Shown: positions 7,648-16,892, counted from the stretch's first letter. The stretch: 61,741 nucleotides of DNA from Oscillospiraceae bacterium HV4-5-C5C (GCA_012034405.1 JAAVLZ010000017.1:1-61741), one strand, 5' to 3'. The notes: generated by a model not told the origin, from the letters alone. Numbers and translations are program-made.

Positions 7648-9321
7648 GTGCGACAGAAGCAACGACCAAGCCAGCTTGAGACGGATCAATTGCCTGAGCC
7701 AGCCAGCCTCGGGACAACCCGTTCCGGGCTGCCGCGGGCCTGGGATACGTTAATCATAACGGCCTTTTATATCTTGTTTACGATTTCTTACCTGGGGGCC
7801 CTGACGCATAGCTACTTGCGTCTGGGGGATAATGCCGTTACCGGGATGTCGACTACCTTATTCAGTTCCGGGCTGTTACTGCTCTTGCTGTTGATTCTGA
7901 TCGCCTTTTTTGTGGGTGTTCATTGGCGGCAGCGCTTTTGGGCCAGCTTGCGACAGCACGCCTTCCCGATGGCGGTGGTCTTGTTTATTCTGGCTGCTTG
8001 CTGGCAGGTTCTTTTAATTCTCAAGGTTCACCCGGCGATCGGCTGGGATGTCAGCGCTATCCACAAGGCTGTGCTTGATCCGCAGGACAGTAATCTGGAA
8101 ACATATTTCAGCATGTATCCTAATAATGTCCTGATTTTACTGCTGCAGCATAAATTGGCTGTCTGGTTCCAGACGCAGTCCTGGCTGTTTTTTGATCTGC
8201 TGACCGTGGTCCTGGTGGATCTGTCTTTATGGCTGAACGTCCTGGTTGTCCGGATCCTGAAACCGCAGCTGACAGCTGCGGCACTGGCCCTTCAATCTCT
8301 CTTTTTGCTGGTTTTTCCTTATATTATGGTGCCTTATACGGATACCTGGGTCCTGCCTCTGGTATCTCTTTATTTGCTGGGTTATTGCTTAGCAAAGCAA
8401 ACCCGCTCAGCCTGGCCGTTAAGAGGCCTGGGGATTATTTTATGGGGCTTTGGCAGTGTAGCGACCTATTATATGAAACCGTCTGCCATCATCCCTCTGC
8501 TTGCCATTGGCATGAATGAGGCCTGGCTGCTGCTCCGGCGCCTGTTAAAACAGCGGGGCAGATTTCCACTGCGCCGCTGGGGCGGCGGACTTGTGGCGGC
8601 CATCCTTGTTGTGGCGGCTTTTGCGCTGCCGGCCAGCCTGCTAAGCCAGGTGGTGGGGCAACAAAGCTATATCCAGGTGGAATCAGAGCTTGCCATACCT
8701 CCCATCCATTTCATCAACATGGGCGTCAGTGGTCAGGGCGGCTATAACACCCAGGATGCGTTGATGATGTCCGAGCTGCAGACCAGGGAAGAGCGGGTGG
8801 CGTATTCCTTACAGTCCTGGAAAGACCGGCTGAAGGCAAAAGGAGTCTGGGGTTACCTCAGCTTTTTACTGCGTAAACAGGTTGTTAATACAGCAGACGG
8901 CTCCCTGGCCTGGCTGAAGGAAGGCCATTTTATGCAGGGCGTCGAAAAACCTAACTACGGCGGTTTGACAGGCTTGCTTCAGAGCTTTCTGTATCTGTAT
9001 GGCTCCCATGTACAGGATTTCCGTTTTACCGCACAGCTTGTATGGGTATTCCTGCTGACGCTGGTCTTTTTTGCCTGGAAGGAACGGGACTTTTGGGTCC
9101 AGACCCTGCGTCTGAGCTTACTGGGCGGTTTTTTGTTTCTGCTGGTGTTTGAAGGCGGGCGGAGCCGCTACATGATTCAGTTTTTACCGCCGCTGCTGAT
9201 CTTAGCGACCTTGTCTGCGCCGGCTGCCATCAGGCAGTTGCGGTCGGTCTGGGCGGCGGTAAAGCCTGATTCCGGCCGCTCGGAGCGCCGGTCAGGGCGG
9301 CAGACGGATCCTGAGGCTTAG
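7648..9321 (+). CDS. XrtG-system large integral membrane protein
   Basis: A 557-residue protein with about a dozen hydrophobic segments after a hydrophilic N-terminus of about 30 residues. It matches the membrane protein found at the end of XrtG operons. The overall layout resembles lipid-linked-sugar glycosyltransferases (GT-C type), which suggests sugar transfer outside the membrane, but I cannot point to a certain catalytic residue. The GTG at 7648 is preceded by AGGAG at 7637-7641 and follows the previous stop at once. An upstream ATG at 7624 is possible. The end overlaps the convergent regulator gene by 4 bp. Confidence 0.8.
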   Translation: MRQKQRPSQLETDQLPEPASLGTTRSGLPRAWDTLIITAFYILFTISYLGALTHSYLRLGDNAVTGMSTTLFSSGLLLLLLLILIAFFVGVHWRQRFWASLRQHAFPMAVVLFILAACWQVLLILKVHPAIGWDVSAIHKAVLDPQDSNLETYFSMYPNNVLILLLQHKLAVWFQTQSWLFFDLLTVVLVDLSLWLNVLVVRILKPQLTAAALALQSLFLLVFPYIMVPYTDTWVLPLVSLYLLGYCLAKQTRSAWPLRGLGIILWGFGSVATYYMKPSAIIPLLAIGMNEAWLLLRRLLKQRGRFPLRRWGGGLVAAILVVAAFALPASLLSQVVGQQSYIQVESELAIPPIHFINMGVSGQGGYNTQDALMMSELQTREERVAYSLQSWKDRLKAKGVWGYLSFLLRKQVVNTADGSLAWLKEGHFMQGVEKPNYGGLTGLLQSFLYLYGSHVQDFRFTAQLVWVFLLTLVFFAWKERDFWVQTLRLSLLGGFLFLLVFEGGRSRYMIQFLPPLLILATLSAPAAIRQLRSVWAAVKPDSGRSERRSGRQTDPEA

Positions 9322-9989
9322 GTGGTCAGCGGCGATACCCAGATCTGACCCGCCGCTTTCTGACTGATCTGCAGCTGCCGGCCGCCATCCAGGCGTAGCG
9401 TTAACGGGCCTTCATAGGCCTCAACCGCTTCTAAGCGAACCACGGCTCCGATACGGATGCCGCGGGCCTGAAGATAATCCAATAAGGCCGGCTCTTCTTC
9501 AACCTGCAGGATGCGCGCGGTCTGGCCTGGCTGCATCTGAATCAGCCGCAGTCTGGTCAGACTGGCGGGCCGGCTGCCGGGGTCATCGTATTCCGGACGG
9601 GGGATCAGCGCGCCGTGCGGGCAATACTCCGGCTGCTGCAAAAATAAATCCAGCCGTTCGGCCAGGCGCTGCGAGCTGGCGTGCTCCAGGCGGTCAGCTT
9701 CTTCATGCGCTTCGCTCCAGCTGTAATCCAGATAATTGACCAGGAAAACCTCCCAAAGCTCATGTACCCGGATAATCGCTTCGCAGGTCTGACGCCCCTT
9801 TTCTGTAAGGGCACTGCCTTTGTACGGTTCATAATTCAACAAGCCCTCCTGGGTCAGCCGGCTGAGCATTTCACTGACTGAGGCCGGCGCTACGCCCAGC
9901 CGCCGGGCAATGTCCTGGGTTGAGGCTCGTCCGTTTTCTTCGCTCAAATGATAAATCGCTTTTAAGTAATCTTCTTTGTTAGATGTCAT
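9318..9989 (-). CDS. DtxR/IdeR-family metal-dependent repressor
   Basis: A 223-residue regulator with three parts. Residues 1-65 form a winged helix (SNKEDYLKAIYHL, DIARRLGVAPASVSEML). Residues 66-140 form the metal-binding and dimer domain with several His, Glu and Cys (RVHELWEVFLVNYL, EEADRLEH, PEYCPHG). The C-terminus carries an SH3/FeoA-like domain. IdeR/DtxR proteins bind DNA when loaded with Fe2+ or Mn2+. It is divergent from feoAB across a 241-bp gap containing a DtxR-box-like inverted repeat, so iron-dependent repression of feoAB is likely. The start ATG at 9989 has AGGA upstream. Confidence 0.93.
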   Translation of the reverse strand: MTSNKEDYLKAIYHLSEENGRASTQDIARRLGVAPASVSEMLSRLTQEGLLNYEPYKGSALTEKGRQTCEAIIRVHELWEVFLVNYLDYSWSEAHEEADRLEHASSQRLAERLDLFLQQPEYCPHGALIPRPEYDDPGSRPASLTRLRLIQMQPGQTARILQVEEEPALLDYLQARGIRIGAVVRLEAVEAYEGPLTLRLDGGRQLQISQKAAGQIWVSPLTT

Positions 9990-10110
9990 AGGTTAATCCT
10001 GTTCTTCTGCCTGCTTGGTCAGCTTGATAAATATAAGATAACATAACCGCCGGCTAACGGCGCGATTCTGCGCTGGCGGTTTATGCTGTTTGGGGTGGGT
10101 GCTCAGACTG

Positions 10111-10155
10111 TTGATAATTAGGATAACCGTATAATATTATTAGGGTATCCTAATT
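10111..10155 (+). promoter_or_regulatory. feo promoter with DtxR-box-like inverted repeat
   Basis: A 10-bp arm AATTAGGATA (10116-10125) faces its exact complement TATCCTAATT (10146-10155). Each arm extends into a half-site TTAGGATAACC / TTAGGATACCC, close to the DtxR/IdeR half-box TTAGGTTAGCC. A perfect TATAAT (10130-10135) lies between the arms. A bound repressor would therefore cover the feoAB -10 region. The -35 element is not clear. The first base listed marks TTGATA, a weak and closely spaced candidate. Confidence 0.78.
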
Positions 10156-10230
10156 ACGACACCGATTCACATAGAAAAGGCCAGGAGGCTGGACCTCAGA
10201 TAGTGGAATGTAGAAATGAGGAAATGAAAT

Positions 10231-10458
10231 ATGACCATGGATCAATTGAAACCGGGTCAACAGGCCAGAGTCAGGCGTTTACGGGCTGATGGCAGCATGC
10301 GCAGGCGTCTGCAGGATCTGGGTCTGACCCCGGGGAATGAGGTTTGCTGCCGCCTGATAAGTCCGTTAGGCGATCCGACTGCTTATGAGATTTGCGGAGC
10401 TTTAATTGCGATCAGGAGGGACGATGCCAAAACTGTCGAGCTTGACTGTCAGCTCTGA
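10231..10458 (+). CDS. feoA: Ferrous iron transport protein A
   Basis: A 75-residue SH3-like protein. It shows the FeoA signatures: a start with GQQARVRRL, the block RRRLQDLGLTPGNEV, and a C-terminal ALIAIRRDDAKTVEL. FeoA is a small cytoplasmic partner of FeoB needed for Fe2+ uptake. GAGGA precedes the ATG. The gene overlaps the start of feoB by 35 bp, so the two are co-translated under the DtxR-box promoter. Confidence 0.95.
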   Translation: MTMDQLKPGQQARVRRLRADGSMRRRLQDLGLTPGNEVCCRLISPLGDPTAYEICGALIAIRRDDAKTVELDCQL

Positions 10459-12619
10459 ACGGACAGCAAACCTGAAAGTAAAACCCGGTCAGTCGCAGGC
10501 TTTGTCTGACGGAGGCCTGTTCGTGCGGCGTCGCCAACCGTCTGACTATGTGATTGCCCTGGCCGGCAACCCCAATGTCGGTAAATCGACTGTTTTTAAT
10601 CACCTCACCGGATTACATCAGCATACAGGTAACTGGCCGGGTAAAACCGTAGCGAATGCCCAGGGCTATTGTCAGGCGGACGGGCAGGGATATATATTTG
10701 TAGACTTACCGGGCAGCTATTCTTTAGCTGCCCGCTCTGCTGAAGAAGCCTTAGCCAGAGATTTTATCTGCTTTGGCCATCCGGACGCCGCTGTGGTTGT
10801 CTGTGATGCCGGTTGCTTGCAGCGCAATCTTAACCTGGTTTTACAGATCATGGAGGTGATTCCCCACACCCTGGTTTGCGTGAATTTGCTGGATGAAGCT
10901 GCTAAAAAGAAGCTTAAAGTTGACTTGGCTTTACTGCAGCAGCGCCTGGGCGTACCGGTCCTGGGCATGGCGGCCCGGCAGGGTCAGGGCCTGGAGCAGC
11001 TGCTGCCCCAGCTGAACCGGCTGCTGAAGCAGCAAGGTCCGACTGCTGCCATGGTACCGTTACGCGTTGCTTACCCTGCCGCGGCTGAAGCTGCTATTGC
11101 AAAGCTGCAGCCAATCGCGGCGCGTTATCTGACTGAACCGGGTATGGCCCGCTTTATCTGCGCCCGGTTACTGGACGGGGATAGCAGTTTCAGCCAGGCT
11201 TTGGAGGAGCAGTTCAATCTGAGCCCAGCCAGTGCGCCGGAGCTTTTTGACTTGCTGGCCAGCCTGAAGGCTGATATCAGCCGGGAACCGGGCGGCTGGG
11301 AGGCTTTTCAGGACAGTATGGCAGCAGCCTTTGTCCGCCAAGCCGCGCGCCTGTGTCAGGGGGTGACCCAGCAAAGTGACCACCGCGCCTTAGCGCGGGA
11401 CCGGCGGCTGGACTGGTGGTTTACCAGCAAATGGACCGGCTTCCCGATTATGCTGCTGCTCTTGCTGCTGTTGTTCTGGCTGACCATTTCCGGAGCTAAT
11501 GTCCCCTCCCAGCTGCTGTCCCAGGGCTTTGGCTGGCTTGAATTGCGGCTGGCGGCAGGCCTCAGCCGGCTGGGTGTGTCAGCCTGGCTGATCGATCTCC
11601 TGATTCATGGCGTCTATAATGTGATGACCTGGGTTATCAGTGTGATGCTGCCGCCCATGGCGATCTTTTTTCCATTATTCACCTTATTGGAGGATTATGG
11701 CTACTTACCCCGTATCGCGTTCAATTTGGACCGCTCTTTTCAAAAAGCCCGGGCCTGTGGCAAACAGGCGCTGACGATGTGTATGGGCTTTGGTTGTAAT
11801 GCGGCTGGGGTGACCGGCTGCCGGATCATAGATTCGCCGCGGGAACGTCTGATTGCGATCCTGACCAATAATTTTGTCCCTTGTAACGGACGCTTTCCTA
11901 CCTTGATCGCCTTGATTACCTTGTTTTTGATCGGTTCCGCGTCCGGATGGCAGGGCTCGCTGCTGGGCGCGCTGCTCCTGGTCGCTGTCATTGTCTTGGG
12001 TGTCATGCTGACGCTGCTGGCTTCGCGCCTGCTGTCCGGGACTGTATTGAAAGGGGTTCCGTCCTCCTTTACGTTGGAACTGCCACCGTACCGACGGCCG
12101 CAGTTTGGGCGGGTGATCGGGCGAAGCATGATAGACCGGACCCTCAAGGTGCTGGGCCGGGCGGTGGTGGTGGCTGCCCCGGCTGGACTGCTGATCTGGA
12201 TCCTGGCTAATATCCGGTTAGGCACCGGAACTTTGCTGCAGCATATGACGGCGTTTTTGGATCCGATGGGCCGGGCGCTGGGGATGGATGGCACGATTCT
12301 CAGCGGGTTTATTTTAGGCTTTCCCGCTAACGAAATTGTGATGCCGATCATCGTCATGACTTACCTGGCGCAAGGTCATCTGACGGAACTCAGCGGCTCG
12401 GCGCTGGCTCAGCTGTTTGTGCAAAACGGCTGGACCTGGGTGACGGCGGTCTGTACCATCCTGTTTTCGCTGCTGCATTGGCCCTGCGCTACAGCTTGTC
12501 TGACGGTGCATAAAGAGACACAGAGCTGGAAGTGGACGCTGCTGTCATTTGCGCTGCCGACTGCCTTCGGCCTGCTCGTTTGCTTTACGGTGGCCAGGCT
12601 GGCCGCCTGGCTGCTTTAG
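10424..12619 (+). CDS. feoB: Ferrous iron transporter FeoB
   Basis: A 731-residue Fe2+ transporter. After an unusual hydrophilic N-terminal extension of about 40 residues, the G domain shows GNPNVGKS (48-55), the DLPG switch motif and NLLD (NKxD-like). A GDI-like helical domain and a membrane domain with two Gate segments follow, including GFGCNAAGVTGC and LTNNFVPCNGR with the conserved Cys residues. It imports ferrous iron across the cytoplasmic membrane with GTPase control. The start ATG 10424 has AGGAGGG nine bases upstream; an earlier frame start lacks a site. Length is typical. No feoC is present. Confidence 0.96.
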   Translation: MPKLSSLTVSSERTANLKVKPGQSQALSDGGLFVRRRQPSDYVIALAGNPNVGKSTVFNHLTGLHQHTGNWPGKTVANAQGYCQADGQGYIFVDLPGSYSLAARSAEEALARDFICFGHPDAAVVVCDAGCLQRNLNLVLQIMEVIPHTLVCVNLLDEAAKKKLKVDLALLQQRLGVPVLGMAARQGQGLEQLLPQLNRLLKQQGPTAAMVPLRVAYPAAAEAAIAKLQPIAARYLTEPGMARFICARLLDGDSSFSQALEEQFNLSPASAPELFDLLASLKADISREPGGWEAFQDSMAAAFVRQAARLCQGVTQQSDHRALARDRRLDWWFTSKWTGFPIMLLLLLLLFWLTISGANVPSQLLSQGFGWLELRLAAGLSRLGVSAWLIDLLIHGVYNVMTWVISVMLPPMAIFFPLFTLLEDYGYLPRIAFNLDRSFQKARACGKQALTMCMGFGCNAAGVTGCRIIDSPRERLIAILTNNFVPCNGRFPTLIALITLFLIGSASGWQGSLLGALLLVAVIVLGVMLTLLASRLLSGTVLKGVPSSFTLELPPYRRPQFGRVIGRSMIDRTLKVLGRAVVVAAPAGLLIWILANIRLGTGTLLQHMTAFLDPMGRALGMDGTILSGFILGFPANEIVMPIIVMTYLAQGHLTELSGSALAQLFVQNGWTWVTAVCTILFSLLHWPCATACLTVHKETQSWKWTLLSFALPTAFGLLVCFTVARLAAWLL

Positions 12620-12664
12620 TCAGCCCATAAACCGACTGAATCCCGCCGTTCCCAACCTCCCGGC

Positions 12665-12699
12665 AAAGCAACCGTCTGTCATTTGCAGGCGGTTGCTTT
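12665..12699 (+). terminator. Terminator downstream of feoB
   Basis: The 10-bp arm AAAGCAACCG (12665-12674) pairs exactly with CGGTTGCTTT (12690-12699), with a 15-nt loop, 46 bp after the feoB stop. The U-run is short, so the hairpin could also act from the other strand. Confidence 0.7.
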
Positions 12700-13065
12700 A
12701 TGTTTGCTGTTATTGCGATAAATCACAAAATATTTAAGGCTTTTTCATAATATCTGTATTAGAAACGGCTTGTATAATTTTTATTAAAAGCATAATATAA
12801 TTTAGGCGCCTAACAATAATCGTATTTATTAAGTAGGCTGCCTCCTATGGACTGGCTGCACCTGGCTCTTACATACTGACCTGCCTGAATAAGGACCGGT
12901 CGGATGTTTTGTTTATGTCACTAAATATATGATCGCTTGGAAGATCAGTTGTTTCCTGACCCTGACAGGTCATAATATCGTGCTGTTGGCTGCCGCAGCC
13001 CGGGCTTTTTTGGAGCGCCCCAAGACGGACCGGATCAGGTACCCCAGCAGAAAGGAAGGTGCAGC
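12700..13065. other. AT-rich intergenic region with a 12-bp palindrome
   Basis: No gene is seen here. The left part is AT-rich and contains a TATAAT (12773-12778) without a clear -35 box. A perfect palindrome TTAGGCGCCTAA lies at 12802-12813. Its outer bases resemble the TTAGG...CCTAA ends of DtxR boxes, though the spacing is too short for a standard box. The region probably carries the promoter of the GGDEF gene. Confidence 0.5.
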
Positions 13066-14268
13066 TTGTCCCAGTTTTACGCCATCTCAAACAGCCTGAC
13101 CTCCTTTATATTTTTATCCATTGTGCTTTATATCGCTTCCTTGAGATTAGATCCTAAGGATAAACTGAACCGCCTGTTTTTAAGCAGCTGTCTGCTGACC
13201 ATTGTGGCCCTGGCCGCTGATGTCGGCCTGACGCTCTTGCAGAACCATCAGGGGCAGCTGGCCTTTGTAGGCTATCAAACCTTGTTTTATCTGTTAGTGC
13301 TGATCCCGCCGGTCATGGCTTATAACATCATGCTGCTGACGGAAATTCTGGCAACGGACAGAGAAAAGGACTTTCACTATCTGGCTTTTCCCTGCCTGCT
13401 GCCCATACTGATGAACTTTATCCTGATGACGGTAAACTATGTGCTGGCGCTGTACCAGGGCCAGCCGGTCGCTTACGGTAAAGGAACCAAGGTGTTCTAT
13501 TTTGTCATGGCGGCGTTTACGCTTTGCTATTTCATCCGGAGCTTCTTCAACCTGCTGAGATCCCGCAAAATGCTGGGAAGGGAGTATTTCTGGATGCTCA
13601 TTCTGTTTTGTCTCCTGCCTACCCTGGCAGGGGTGGCCCATCTGATCTATCCCCATGCCCACATCATCTGGCCGGTCATATCCGGCTCGCTGATTATTCT
13701 ATACTTATACCTGCAGGATCTCCTGATTCAACGCGACAGTCTGACCGGCGCCTTTACCCGCCGGTCGTTCTACCGGGCACTCAATAAAGTGTATAAAAGA
13801 AAGGATGATCCTCTCCGCTACGGGATTATATTTATGGATTTAGATGGGTTTAAGTCCATAAATGACCGTTATGGACACGCTGTCGGAGATAAAGCCCTGA
13901 CCAGCTTCACCCGGTTAGTCAGAAAAGCCTTGCGTGAGGAGGATTTACTGGCCCGCTTTGGGGGAGATGAGTTTATGATTCTTTCAAAAATTGAGGGCCC
14001 GGCGGCCTTGGATGATATCTGCGCCCGGATTGAACAGACTTTAACCGAGTTTAATCAGAACAGCAATTTACCCTATAAACTCAGCTGCAGCATGGGGAGC
14101 AAGATCATCGACCCCAAAGATAACCTGGAAGATCTGATTGAAGTGGTGGACCAGATTATGTATGCCGAAAAGCACCTGAAGGCCGCGAACCAGCATCCGG
14201 ACGCCCGGTCAGCGGAGCCGCAGCAAGCCACGTCCGGCGGCGAGTCCGGTGGCGAGTCCGGTGGCTGA
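13066..14268 (+). CDS. Membrane-bound GGDEF diguanylate cyclase
   Basis: A 400-residue protein. Residues about 1-218 hold six or seven hydrophobic segments, an uncharacterised membrane sensor. A GGDEF domain follows (about 222-372) with LTGAFTRRSFYRAL, the metal site FMDLDGFKSIND and an intact GGDEF at 299-303. RxxD at 290-293, five residues ahead, is the inhibitory I-site, so the product is likely an active, feedback-controlled enzyme making c-di-GMP from GTP. The C-terminus ends in a short SGGE repeat. The start is TTG at 13066 with AAAGGAAGG upstream. It converges on an HD-GYP gene. Confidence 0.9.
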   Translation: MSQFYAISNSLTSFIFLSIVLYIASLRLDPKDKLNRLFLSSCLLTIVALAADVGLTLLQNHQGQLAFVGYQTLFYLLVLIPPVMAYNIMLLTEILATDREKDFHYLAFPCLLPILMNFILMTVNYVLALYQGQPVAYGKGTKVFYFVMAAFTLCYFIRSFFNLLRSRKMLGREYFWMLILFCLLPTLAGVAHLIYPHAHIIWPVISGSLIILYLYLQDLLIQRDSLTGAFTRRSFYRALNKVYKRKDDPLRYGIIFMDLDGFKSINDRYGHAVGDKALTSFTRLVRKALREEDLLARFGGDEFMILSKIEGPAALDDICARIEQTLTEFNQNSNLPYKLSCSMGSKIIDPKDNLEDLIEVVDQIMYAEKHLKAANQHPDARSAEPQQATSGGESGGESGG

Positions 14269-15552
14269 TCAAGGGGTGACATGCTGAGGCAGATCCGGCA
14301 AGTCAAACAAGTACTGATAGCGCTCAACCGCCTGCTGAGAAGCGTCCTTGCGGGCCTGAGAAATCCGCTCATAATTATGGATCAGCAACTGACCAATATC
14401 TCCGGAGATAGAATCATTCCGGATCATACTTTCAATGACGCCGACCGCCCGCTCCTGAGGCATACCGGGGCGATATGGCCGGTCTTCCGTAATCGCCGCA
14501 AAAATGTCAGCCACAGCCATAATCCTTGAGCCTAAGGATAGCTGAGCGCCCTTCAAATGGAAGGGGTAGCCCTTGCCGTTCAGCTTTTCATGATGGTAGG
14601 CGGCCCATTTGGCAATGGTCTCAAATCCCGGCAGCTCATACAGCAGCTTATAACTGTAATAACTATGCGAACGGATGATGTCATATTCCTTCGGTTCCAG
14701 ATTATTATTCTTTTCCAGGATCTCAGTCGGGATGGCCAGCTTGCCCAGATCATGCAGGTTACCGGCAATGTGCATCATTTTGCATTCATCTTCAGAGAAA
14801 CCACTCAGTTGCGCCAGTTCAACCGCGGTGGCGGCAACACCTGAAGAATGCATGGCGGTAAAAGGGCTCCGGAAGTCAATGATCCGGGAAACAATGTCTG
14901 TCAATTGAACGGTTTCATCCAGCGTCAGCTTGACCGCGTCCAGTGATAAGTCATCCATAATATAATTAATAGACGGGTCGTAACTTAAATCCAACCACAG
15001 GGCTTCCTGATTGGCTATTCCCATGAACGCATCCACCGCTGCCGGCATAAACCAGCGGTCCCGGTATTCAAGCAGCCATTTACGGGTTGGACTGATCTGA
15101 CTGATGACAAACTCATCCGGCCGGATCCGCTTGGCTATGGCGTCCGCCAGATGGAGCACATGAGCTAATTCCGGTATCGCTTCGCCTTTGTAACTGCGGC
15201 CTTCGCCGTAATTCCAGGTCCAGTGATGATACTTGATAACCGGTACAATATTTTGAAAGCGCGCAAAATCCTCAAACAGGCGCGCTCCCAAAAAGGCATG
15301 CACATTTTCATCCTCAGGCAGGTGAAACGGATCCTGGTCATTATTCGCAATTGCCCCGACATCATGCAGCAGGCTGGCTAAAACCAAAGTATGACTCTCA
15401 GCCGCCGACAGATGCATCTGCTCCGCAATGCGAAAAGAAAGATAAGCTACCTGCTGATGATGATTGGTCATCTCCGGCTGCACCAGATTCACCGCTTTGG
15501 TGATGCAGCTGACAAATGCTTCCAGAGTTGTAAAGTAATGCTGTTGATTCAA
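14269..15552 (-). CDS. HD-GYP c-di-GMP phosphodiesterase with tandem HD domains
   Basis: A 427-residue protein with two HD modules. The first (about 25-180) has LLHDVG with HD at 63-64 and YHH at 109-110 but no GYP signature. The second (about 225-405) is a full HD-GYP with HD at 267-268 (NLHDLGK), HHE at 320-322 and GYP at 328-330. HD-GYP proteins hydrolyse c-di-GMP to pGpG or GMP at a multi-metal site. It has no membrane segment, so it is likely cytosolic. It starts with TTG at 15552 and stops next to the convergent GGDEF gene, whose product it could counteract. Confidence 0.88.
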   Translation of the reverse strand: MNQQHYFTTLEAFVSCITKAVNLVQPEMTNHHQQVAYLSFRIAEQMHLSAAESHTLVLASLLHDVGAIANNDQDPFHLPEDENVHAFLGARLFEDFARFQNIVPVIKYHHWTWNYGEGRSYKGEAIPELAHVLHLADAIAKRIRPDEFVISQISPTRKWLLEYRDRWFMPAAVDAFMGIANQEALWLDLSYDPSINYIMDDLSLDAVKLTLDETVQLTDIVSRIIDFRSPFTAMHSSGVAATAVELAQLSGFSEDECKMMHIAGNLHDLGKLAIPTEILEKNNNLEPKEYDIIRSHSYYSYKLLYELPGFETIAKWAAYHHEKLNGKGYPFHLKGAQLSLGSRIMAVADIFAAITEDRPYRPGMPQERAVGVIESMIRNDSISGDIGQLLIHNYERISQARKDASQQAVERYQYLFDLPDLPQHVTP

Positions 15553-15677
15553 AGCTTGAAAACCTTTCCGCGTCCGAGGCTGCTGTGTGCTTCTGTTCGG
15601 GCTGTTTAGATTATTTTAGGCTAACGCGTGATAAAAATGCGTATCACCTGTCCGGCTTTTCAGCCTGTCTGCCAGCT

Positions 15678-16766
15678 TTATAAACCTGCTGCCCGCTTTT
15701 CCTGCTCCAGCAACGCTACAAAAGCCTCTACAATCTCGCCGTCAAACTGCCCACCGGAACAGCAGCGCAGCTCGGCAACCGCCAGTTCCTGGGGAATCGC
15801 TGCCTGATAAGGCCTGCCGTTTGTCATCACATCATAAGCATCCAGCACGGCGATAATCCGGCTGGGCAGGGGGATTTCCTGACCTTTCAAGCCTTGCGGA
15901 TATCCACTTCCGTCAAAGCGCTCGTGATGCGACAAAACATAGTACGCTACCTGAGTCAGTCCGGGAATATTACGCAATAAGCGGTAGCCGTAAACAGTGT
16001 GGTGCTCAATCTCCTGGCGTTCCAGGGGGGACAACTGGCAGGGCTTGTCCAGGATCTCCCGCCGGACCCCGATTTTACCAATATCATGCAGCATAGCGGC
16101 CAGGATCAAATCACGGGTTAAGCGGTCACTGAGCTGCATATGCCGGGCCAGCTGCTTTATGTAATGCGACATCCGGAAGCCATGCTCACGGGTGCCGTTG
16201 GACTTATGGTCCAGGACATTTAAAATTACCGGCAAGTAACGGTTGGGGCAGCCACCACCGCCCAGCTGGTATAACAGCGCCAGGCCATCTTCGTCATCTG
16301 AGTCTGACCCTTCCTTGAGCGTTACGGCTCTGGCGGAGGTCTGATCCGCCGCCGGGTTTACGCTCTCTGAAGCGATATCAGGGCCGGAATTCAGCGGGTC
16401 CCAAAAGACCAGCCAGCAGTTGGTTTCCGTCTGATAAAGGTCAAGCTGATAAATCTGCTCATATATTTTGAGCTTCAGCGAAACATTCGCGCTGCTGGCT
16501 TGCATCTGTTTTTCAATCTCCAGCAGGATACGGGTAAATTCAGTTTGCGTATCCGGCCAGCTTTCAGATAAGCGGTGACCTAACAGCCGGTCCGGCGGAT
16601 GAAAGAAAATCTGAGCATAGGCAAGATTCAGGTCCTGAATGACAAAATCCGTCAGCTGGCCGCCAGCGGACCACTGCGGTTCATAGCAGCTTACCCCAAA
16701 GGGAAGATGCGCCCTGGCACAAGGTGCAGTGTGCGCAAGGCTGCTTTCAGAATCCCACTGCTCCAT
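15678..16766 (-). CDS. PAS-like/HD-GYP c-di-GMP phosphodiesterase
   Basis: A 362-residue cytosolic protein. Residues about 20-125 look like a PAS-type sensor (DFVIQDLNLAYAQIF, LVFWDP). An acidic linker leads to an HD-GYP domain (about 175-355). The catalytic residues are present: HD at 227-228 (MLHDIGKIGV), HHE at 280-282 and GYP at 288-290 (FDGSGYP). It is expected to degrade c-di-GMP. GGGGAG precedes the ATG. It lies 125 bp upstream of the second HD-GYP gene on the same strand, and both may be one transcript. Confidence 0.9.
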   Translation of the reverse strand: MEQWDSESSLAHTAPCARAHLPFGVSCYEPQWSAGGQLTDFVIQDLNLAYAQIFFHPPDRLLGHRLSESWPDTQTEFTRILLEIEKQMQASSANVSLKLKIYEQIYQLDLYQTETNCWLVFWDPLNSGPDIASESVNPAADQTSARAVTLKEGSDSDDEDGLALLYQLGGGGCPNRYLPVILNVLDHKSNGTREHGFRMSHYIKQLARHMQLSDRLTRDLILAAMLHDIGKIGVRREILDKPCQLSPLERQEIEHHTVYGYRLLRNIPGLTQVAYYVLSHHERFDGSGYPQGLKGQEIPLPSRIIAVLDAYDVMTNGRPYQAAIPQELAVAELRCCSGGQFDGEIVEAFVALLEQEKRAAGL

Positions 16767-16892
16767 TTTTATATCTCCCCTAGAAATATTTTGTCAGCAT
16801 GAACTATTCCGGAAATTATTTTACCAGAAAATCAAGGCGATTCCTTATACAGAGATAGAAAATTTGAATGACAAAGTAATTTTGACAGGGTA

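Noticed and set aside
11740-12357. 205-codon minus-strand frame inside feoB
   Set aside because: It is antisense to the conserved membrane domain of FeoB and shows no own features.
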